Shown here: positions 5,537-9,764 of the stretch, one piece after another | Position numbering within the stretch: position 1 is the stretch's first letter | How the letters are laid out: every line of letters starts with the position of its first letter | NCBI GenBank assembly: GCA_002411615.1 | Contig: DHOF01000144.1 | Location: 1,207-10,970, forward strand | Source of the DNA: Ruminococcaceae bacterium UBA5397 | GTDB lineage: Bacteria > Bacillota > Clostridia > Oscillospirales > Acutalibacteraceae | Length of the DNA stretch: 9,764 nucleotides | Direction of reading: 5' to 3' | Made by a program: the position numbers and the translations under genes | Notes under the pieces: model-generated | What the model was told of the DNA's origin: nothing | Database searches by the model: none | The model's input: only the letters and a program-made list of their open reading frames with translations

Positions 5537-7969
5537 ATGAATTATCATCTATCCGAAAAAGAGATACAAAATCGTGTTCTTGCAAAATTGGGGCAGAATT
5601 TTGGGGTTGCGCTGGATAATGCGACAGATGATCAATGCTATAAAGCGGTCGCGAAAGTTGTGATTGATCTTCTTTCAAAGGGATATAGTGAATTTTCAGA
5701 AAAAGCAGAAAAAAATCATACAAAACATGTGTATTATCTTTGCATGGAATTTTTAATGGGACGCAGCCTGAAGAACAATCTTTGGAATTTGGGGCTAGAA
5801 GAACCTTTTCGAGAAGCCCTGGGGAAAATGGGATTAAAACTCGATCGCCTTTATGACTGTGAGCCGGATGCCGGCCTTGGAAACGGCGGGTTGGGAAGAC
5901 TTGCCGCCTGCTTTTTGGATGGATTAGCGACCGACGGCTATCCTGCTACCGGATACAGCCTCTGCTATGAATATGGGGTCTTTCGTCAAAAGCTGGTAGA
6001 CGGCTGGCAGACAGAACTGCCTGATTTTTGGCTGCCTGGCGGGCAGGTCTGGCTGCGCGAAATTCCGGAAAAGGCGGTAGAAGTCCATTTTGACGGGCAT
6101 GTTGAAGAGTCATGGTCGGGTCCCCATCATATGACAACGCATAAAGATTATACCAATATTATTGCTATTCCATGCGACATGTATGTTTCCGGAGCAGACG
6201 GCAAAGGAATTTCCTGCCTGCGGATCTGGAAGAGCAAAAGCCCGGATTTTAATATGAAGCTTTTTAATTCGGGCGAATATCTGCGGGCAATGGAACGCAA
6301 TGCAATGGCAGAAGTGATTACAAAGGTGCTTTATCCGGAAGATAATCATATGGAAGGCAAAAGTCTGCGGCTTACGCAACAGTATTTTTTGGTGAGTGCC
6401 AGTATTCAGGATATTGTCCGAAACCATCTTTTCCACTATTCTACGCTCGACAATCTGCCCGATTTGGTGGCAATTCATCTGAATGATACGCACCCGGTCC
6501 TTGCGATTCCGGAACTCATGCGGATTATGCTGGATGAGTGTGGTTACAGTTGGGAAAACGCGTGGGATATTACAACTCGTACGTTTGCTTATACAAACCA
6601 TACCGTGATGAAAGAAGCGCTGGAGTGTTGGAATACGGATTTGTTCCGTCTTCGTCTGCCGAGAATTTATCAGATTATCGAGGAGATTAACCGCCGCTTC
6701 TGCGCCGAAATGCACGGGCACGGCGTGGATGGCTATAAAGTTGGCCGTATGGCGCCGCTCAACGACGGATTTGTCAAGATGGCGAACCTTGCTGTTATAG
6801 GGGCTCATCATGTAAACGGGGTTTCCGGTTTGCACAGCCAGATTTTGAAAGATACGGTTTTTCATGATTTTTATACGGAAATGCCTCAGAAGTTTACAAA
6901 TGTGACGAACGGAATTGCACACAGAAGATGGCTTTGCCAGGCGAATCCGGGGCTTTCAAATCTGCTGACCCAAAAAATCGGGGATGGATATATTCATTTT
7001 GCGGATGAACTCAAAAAGTTTGAAAAATTTAGAGATGACAGACCAACGCTGGAATCTCTTTCTAAAATTAAGCGCGAAAACAAAGAACGTCTGGCCGACT
7101 ATATTAAGCAGCAAAATGGAATCATTCTTGATCCTGATTCCATTTTTGACGTACAGGTAAAAAGGATGCACGAGTACAAACGCCAGCATCTGAATGCACT
7201 GCACATCCTTTCTACCTATCAGTGGCTGAGGGAAAACCCGAATGCGGATTTTCAGCCGCGCACCTATCTTTTCGGAGCGAAAGCAGCGCCCGGTTATTAT
7301 TTTGCAAAGCAGATTATTCGGTTTATCTATGAGCTTGCGCAGACCATTGATAATGATCCCCGCGTAAAAGAGAAGCTCAAAGTTGTCTATATTGAGGATT
7401 ATCGGGTCACGCTCGCAGAACTGATGATTCCGGCTGCCGATATCAGTGAACAGATTTCTCTGGCAGGCACTGAGGCGAGCGGCACCAGTAATATGAAATT
7501 TATGATTAACGGCGCGGTTACGCTGGGAACACTGGATGGCGCCAATGTAGAGATTCATGATTCCGTAGGGGACGATAATATGCTCCTCTTTGGAATGACC
7601 ACACAGGAAGTAAACAGCTTAAAACAGGCGGGATATCATCCGCGGCAGATTTATGAAAACAATCCGATCATTCACAGGGCGATCGACGAGATGCGAACCG
7701 GTTGGAATGGAAATAATTTTTCAGAAATTGCAGATTCGCTCATAAATCAAGACCCCTATATGGTTTTAGCTGATTTTGACAGCTATGCGAAAGCGCAGCG
7801 AAAGGCAGCGAAGCTTTATCAGGATTCACTTAGCTGGCAAAAGATGTGCCTTACAAACATTGCGAATGCGGGAAGATTTGCTGCTGACCGCGCAATTCAC
7901 GAATATGCGGCAAATATTTGGAACTGCATGCCGGTTCCGGGGATTGCCCCAAAGCCGGATCATGAATAA
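5537..7969 (+). CDS. glgP: Glycogen/starch/alpha-glucan phosphorylase (GT35)
   Basis: An 810-residue GT35 phosphorylase of normal bacterial length. It removes terminal alpha-1,4-glucose units from glycogen or maltodextrin with phosphate, releasing glucose-1-phosphate in the cytosol. The cofactor site is EASGTSNMKFMINGA (646-660), where Lys654 should form the Schiff base with pyridoxal phosphate (equivalent to rabbit muscle Lys680). Other strong motifs are YLCMEFLMGR (67-76), GNGGLGRLAACFLD (115-128), HLNDTHP (314-320), TNVTNGIAHRRW (454-465) and DVQVKRMHEYKRQHLN (538-553). The N-terminus is short and lacks the regulatory serine tail of animal enzymes. The frame is open further upstream, but ATG 5537 follows GGAGGA by 6 bases and starts the protein where the family usually starts; the in-frame ATG at 5447 has no ribosome binding site. 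It is divergent from the GH13 hydrolase, which would deal with branches or limit dextrins it leaves. Confidence 0.97.
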   Translation: MNYHLSEKEIQNRVLAKLGQNFGVALDNATDDQCYKAVAKVVIDLLSKGYSEFSEKAEKNHTKHVYYLCMEFLMGRSLKNNLWNLGLEEPFREALGKMGLKLDRLYDCEPDAGLGNGGLGRLAACFLDGLATDGYPATGYSLCYEYGVFRQKLVDGWQTELPDFWLPGGQVWLREIPEKAVEVHFDGHVEESWSGPHHMTTHKDYTNIIAIPCDMYVSGADGKGISCLRIWKSKSPDFNMKLFNSGEYLRAMERNAMAEVITKVLYPEDNHMEGKSLRLTQQYFLVSASIQDIVRNHLFHYSTLDNLPDLVAIHLNDTHPVLAIPELMRIMLDECGYSWENAWDITTRTFAYTNHTVMKEALECWNTDLFRLRLPRIYQIIEEINRRFCAEMHGHGVDGYKVGRMAPLNDGFVKMANLAVIGAHHVNGVSGLHSQILKDTVFHDFYTEMPQKFTNVTNGIAHRRWLCQANPGLSNLLTQKIGDGYIHFADELKKFEKFRDDRPTLESLSKIKRENKERLADYIKQQNGIILDPDSIFDVQVKRMHEYKRQHLNALHILSTYQWLRENPNADFQPRTYLFGAKAAPGYYFAKQIIRFIYELAQTIDNDPRVKEKLKVVYIEDYRVTLAELMIPAADISEQISLAGTEASGTSNMKFMINGAVTLGTLDGANVEIHDSVGDDNMLLFGMTTQEVNSLKQAGYHPRQIYENNPIIHRAIDEMRTGWNGNNFSEIADSLINQDPYMVLADFDSYAKAQRKAAKLYQDSLSWQKMCLTNIANAGRFAADRAIHEYAANIWNCMPVPGIAPKPDHE

Positions 7970-7980
7970 TAGATAGATCA

Positions 7981-8025
7981 TAAAGAGTGTCTCTTTACTA
8001 TAGCTTTTTAATAGATCGTATTAAA
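7981..8025 (+). terminator. Two short hairpins downstream of glgP
   Basis: TAAAGAG-TGT-CTCTTTA (7981-7997) is a 7-bp stem followed a few bases later by a short T run (8004-8009). TTTAATA-GATCG-TATTAAA (8007-8025) is a second 7-bp stem. Both lie between the glgP stop and the stronger terminator at 8023-8062. They could protect the mRNA 3' end or act as weak terminators. Confidence 0.4.
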
Positions 8026-8062
8026 AAATCCTCACCGGAAAATTTTCCAGTGAGGATTTTTT
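8023..8062. terminator. Bidirectional intrinsic terminator between glgP and the CNNM gene
   Basis: Six A, TCCTCAC, C, GGAAAA, TTTTCC, A, GTGAGGA, six T. The 7-bp GC-containing stem is extended by A-T pairs outside and, after one C-A mismatch, by GGAAAA/TTTTCC inside. A T run follows the stem on both strands, so it can stop transcription from glgP (plus) and from the convergent CNNM gene (minus). Its last base overlaps the CNNM stop codon (8064-8062). Confidence 0.88.
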
Positions 8063-9441
8063 CAACTTTGTTTTTTGTTTTGCAATTTTGCACTGCCTTT
8101 TCCGGCGGTTTCCTGTGAAAAAACCTTTTTCCGAATACGAATTCGGGTGATTCGGCGTTCTTCCACTCGCAGAGCAGTAAAAGTAAGCATTCCATATTTG
8201 ACGCAAGGTTGTTCATCCGGATTGGGGATTCTGCCAAGCAGTTCGACCAAAAGGCCGGCAAGCGTATCATAATCGCCGCGGGGCAGGGTAATGCCGGTGA
8301 GATCTTCCACATCGTCGATCGCAATGGAACCGTCAACATTCCAGCAGTTGGCCCCTTCTTCAATGACTTCTTCCTCTTCACGGTCGTACTCATCTTGAAT
8401 GTTGCCGACGATGGATTCGAGCAGATCTTCCAGAGAAATCAGTCCTTCGGTTCCGCCGTATTCGTCAACAATTACCGCAATCTGAAAATGATTTTCCGTC
8501 ATTTCTTTGAAAAGCTCACTGCACTTGTTGGTTTCCGGGACAAAATGAGCCAAACGCATTAGCTTTGTGAGTTTCAGTGTTTGATCGACTGGAGCTCCAA
8601 CGTATTTAAGCAGGTCTTTTACATAGATAATGCCAAGAATGTTATCGAGGTCTTCGTGATAGACGGGAATTCGGGAAAAACCTTCCTGAATTGCAAGATT
8701 GACAACATCCTGAATGGTATCGGTATCTTCCACAGCGATGATATCGGTGCGGTGTGTCATCGCTTCTGCAACGGTACTGTCATCAAAATCAAAGATATTG
8801 GAGATCATGTCTTTCGCATCTTCTGCAATGACCCCTTTTTCTTCACCCTGATCGACCATCATTAAAATTTCTTCTTCTGTAACGGTCGAGTCTTCATGGT
8901 TGGGATCTAACCCACCCATTCGCATCGCAAAATGGGTGCAGCTCGAAATCAGAGAAAACATTGGCTTTAAAAAGAGAATTAGACCCTTTAAAAAGCCTGC
9001 ATATCGATAGGCGGAGGATTCGATACGCTGAGGAGCAAATTTTTTGGGGATCGCTTCTCCGAAAAGCAAAAATAAAAAGACCAAAAGAAAGATCGTCAAA
9101 ACAAATCCAAAAATAAAAGCAGCATTTTGAGGAAGACCTAGAGAGAACAGCGCATTTTCAAGAAATGGTGCAATTCCCCATGAGGCAAGTCCTGCCGCAA
9201 AAAATTCGCAGATTCCGATTCCCAAACGAACGGACCCCAAAAACCGTCCGGAATGTTTGGTGAGTTTTGAAATCGTGCCGGCCTGCGGATTCCCTTCTTC
9301 GGTGAGCTTTTTGATTTGGCTGTCGGAAAGATTAATAATTCCGATTTCTGCCGTAGTCAAAATTGCAGTCAGCAAAAGAAGCAAAAGCAGTAAAATAATT
9401 GTTGTCCATAAAAAATCAGTGGGCCCAGGTTCAGGAGCCAT
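8062..9441 (-). CDS. CNNM/CorC-type membrane protein (DUF21, CBS pair, CorC_HlyC), hemolysin-family transporter
   Basis: A 459-residue protein with the standard CNNM/CorC order. A DUF21 transmembrane domain covers about 8-175, with hydrophobic segments near 10-30, 70-95, 107-128 and 148-168, and the conserved FGEAIPK at 127-133. Two CBS domains span about 225-345, with AMTHRTDI (227-234), SRIPVY (256-261) and the hallmark VDEYGGTEGLISLEDLLE (325-342). The C-terminal CorC_HlyC domain covers about 360-440, followed by a basic tail. The family is often labelled hemolysin C or TlyC, but characterised members are linked to Mg2+ (or other divalent cation) export; the substrate here is inferred. ATG 9441 is the only sensible start, since an in-frame TGA lies 9 bases upstream. 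Its AAAGGGG site is 12 bases away, longer than ideal. It is monocistronic as far as seen and unrelated to the glucan genes. Confidence 0.92.
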   Translation of the reverse strand: MAPEPGPTDFLWTTIILLLLLLLLTAILTTAEIGIINLSDSQIKKLTEEGNPQAGTISKLTKHSGRFLGSVRLGIGICEFFAAGLASWGIAPFLENALFSLGLPQNAAFIFGFVLTIFLLVFLFLLFGEAIPKKFAPQRIESSAYRYAGFLKGLILFLKPMFSLISSCTHFAMRMGGLDPNHEDSTVTEEEILMMVDQGEEKGVIAEDAKDMISNIFDFDDSTVAEAMTHRTDIIAVEDTDTIQDVVNLAIQEGFSRIPVYHEDLDNILGIIYVKDLLKYVGAPVDQTLKLTKLMRLAHFVPETNKCSELFKEMTENHFQIAVIVDEYGGTEGLISLEDLLESIVGNIQDEYDREEEEVIEEGANCWNVDGSIAIDDVEDLTGITLPRGDYDTLAGLLVELLGRIPNPDEQPCVKYGMLTFTALRVEERRITRIRIRKKVFSQETAGKGSAKLQNKKQS

Positions 9442-9472
9442 AAAATTTCATTTCCCCTTTCAGTCAGGAAAG
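9431..9472 (-). promoter_or_regulatory. Unusual translation start region of the CNNM gene
   Basis: On the minus strand the order is hairpin CTTTC-CTGACT-GAAAG (9472-9457), overlapping ribosome binding site AAAGGGG (9460-9454), then two ATGs. The first ATG (9451) is out of frame and only 2 bases from the site; it opens a 6-codon frame ending at TGA 9433-9431, across the real start. The second ATG (9441) starts the gene but is 12 bases from the site. Both spacings are poor, so initiation may be weak or regulated. Confidence 0.35.
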
Positions 9473-9517
9473 CATAAAACGGTGTTTTTCTGCAACTATA
9501 AATACAGATTTTTACTT

Positions 9518-9547
9518 ATTGTATCCTATCAATAGGAGAAATGTCAA
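9518..9547 (-). promoter_or_regulatory. Promoter of the CNNM gene with a palindrome in the spacer
   Basis: On the minus strand, consensus -35 TTGACA (9547-9542), an 18-base spacer, then -10 TACAAT (9523-9518). The predicted start is about 9511, leaving a leader of about 70 bases. The spacer holds the near-perfect 14-bp palindrome TCCTATCAATAGGA (9524-9537; 6-bp arms, 2-base centre), a plausible operator. Confidence 0.7.
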
Positions 9548-9668
9548 TGCGCAAGTGTTTTGTAGAAGAAAATAAGGGGCTTTATTCCATAAAATTTTAA
9601 AAACTAGGCATGTTGCGAAAAAAAATAGGGGCTTATTGTTAAAAAATATACAATCCATAAAAAGTTCC

Positions 9669-9697
9669 TTTACAGGAGAATAGAAAGATGTTAAAAT
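9669..9697 (+). promoter_or_regulatory. Putative rightward promoter
   Basis: TTTACA (9669-9674), a 17-base spacer and TAAAAT (9692-9697) each match the sigma-A consensus at 5 of 6 positions. The predicted start is about 9704. It points to a gene beyond the right edge. AT-rich DNA gives chance matches, so this is tentative. Confidence 0.45.
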
Positions 9698-9729
9698 AAA
9701 AATAGTTTTACGTAAAAGAAAGCGGAAAG

Positions 9730-9764
9730 TTTAATAATGCGCTTCTTATGCGTTTATTAAAGGA
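9730..9764 (+). promoter_or_regulatory. Hairpin overlapping a possible ribosome binding site at the right edge
   Basis: TTTAATAA (9730-9737) pairs with TTATTAAA (9754-9761). After one bulged T, GCGC (9739-9742) pairs with GCGT (9750-9753), around a 7-base loop. The 3' arm runs into AAAGGA (9759-9764), which could be the ribosome binding site of a gene starting just outside the window. If so, the hairpin would partly hide it. Confidence 0.35.

Larger units (their letters stand above)
9548..9764. other. AT-rich intergenic stretch, no gene supported
   Basis: I find no credible coding region in the last 217 bases. It holds two related GGGGCTT-centred segments, AATAAGGGGCTTTATT (9571-9586) and AATAGGGGCTTATT (9624-9637), a TCCATAAAA sequence repeated at about 9586 and 9655, and a rightward promoter and hairpin listed separately. 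It looks like the upstream region of a gene beyond the right edge. Confidence 0.6.

Noticed and set aside
6110..7558. Long minus-strand open frames (270 and 200 codons) opposite glgP
   Set aside because: They lie wholly inside the well-conserved GlgP coding region, show no recognisable domain, and have low-complexity composition typical of antisense frames.
9547..9600. 17-codon frame (MRKCFVEENKGLYSIKF) with AGGAG 8 bases upstream
   Set aside because: It overlaps the minus-strand CNNM promoter, the AGGAG belongs to the spacer palindrome, and no rightward promoter precedes it. It remains possible but unsupported.
9689..9700. ATG TTA AAA TAA after AGGAG as a leader peptide
   Set aside because: It has three codons only, lies inside the predicted rightward promoter, and is likely chance in AT-rich DNA.
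1..9764. A novel defence, CRISPR, phage or biosynthetic system
   Set aside because: Every gene belongs to a common metabolic, transport or regulatory family. There are no repeat arrays, transposases, nucleases, toxin-antitoxin pairs or carrier-protein genes.

Overview
The window reads as ordinary chromosomal sequence from a low-to-moderate-GC Gram-positive bacterium, most likely an anaerobic clostridium of the Oscillospiraceae/Ruminococcaceae kind. This placement is an inference from AT-rich intergenic DNA, strong AGGAG-type ribosome binding sites, sigma-A-type promoters and the protein families present. No rRNA, 16S marker or species-specific gene is available to confirm it. I see no phage, transposon, CRISPR or defence genes.

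Layout. Positions 1-1888 (minus strand) hold a two-gene operon: a YfcC/DcuC-family membrane transporter (473-1888), then an M20-family metallopeptidase/amidohydrolase cut off by the left edge (1-436). A LysR-type regulator (2029-2970) is transcribed divergently. The 140-bp gap between them holds a good promoter for the operon and a T-N11-A dyad centred about 65 bases upstream of the predicted operon start, the classical LysR-target geometry. The likely logic is a regulator that senses an imported peptide or N-acyl compound and switches on its carrier and hydrolase.

Positions 3052-3230 (minus) hold a self-contained tRNA-Arg(ACG) gene with its own promoter, a leader hairpin and a terminator. 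The promoter -35 box contains the stop codon of the upstream gene.

Positions 3227-7969 form a divergent alpha-glucan locus: an intracellular GH13 neopullulanase/cyclomaltodextrinase-like hydrolase (minus) and glycogen phosphorylase GlgP (plus). Together they would turn glycogen or maltodextrin into glucose-1-phosphate and short sugars. The 273-bp gap between them has a promoter in each direction. Both -35 boxes read TTGCAA, and one lies inside a 16-bp element that resembles LacI/MalR-type operators, suggesting shared control by a sugar regulator encoded elsewhere.

Positions 7981-8062 hold three consecutive hairpins, the last a strong bidirectional terminator shared by glgP and the convergent gene at 8062-9441, a CNNM/CorC-type (DUF21 + CBS pair + CorC_HlyC) membrane protein. 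The last roughly 300 bases (9442-9764) are non-coding. They hold the promoter of the CNNM gene with a palindrome in its spacer, and a promoter, hairpin and possible ribosome binding site pointing rightward to a gene beyond the edge.

No undescribed biological system is convincing here. The most useful leads are regulatory: the LysR box, the TTGCAA operators, and the compact tRNA-Arg unit.
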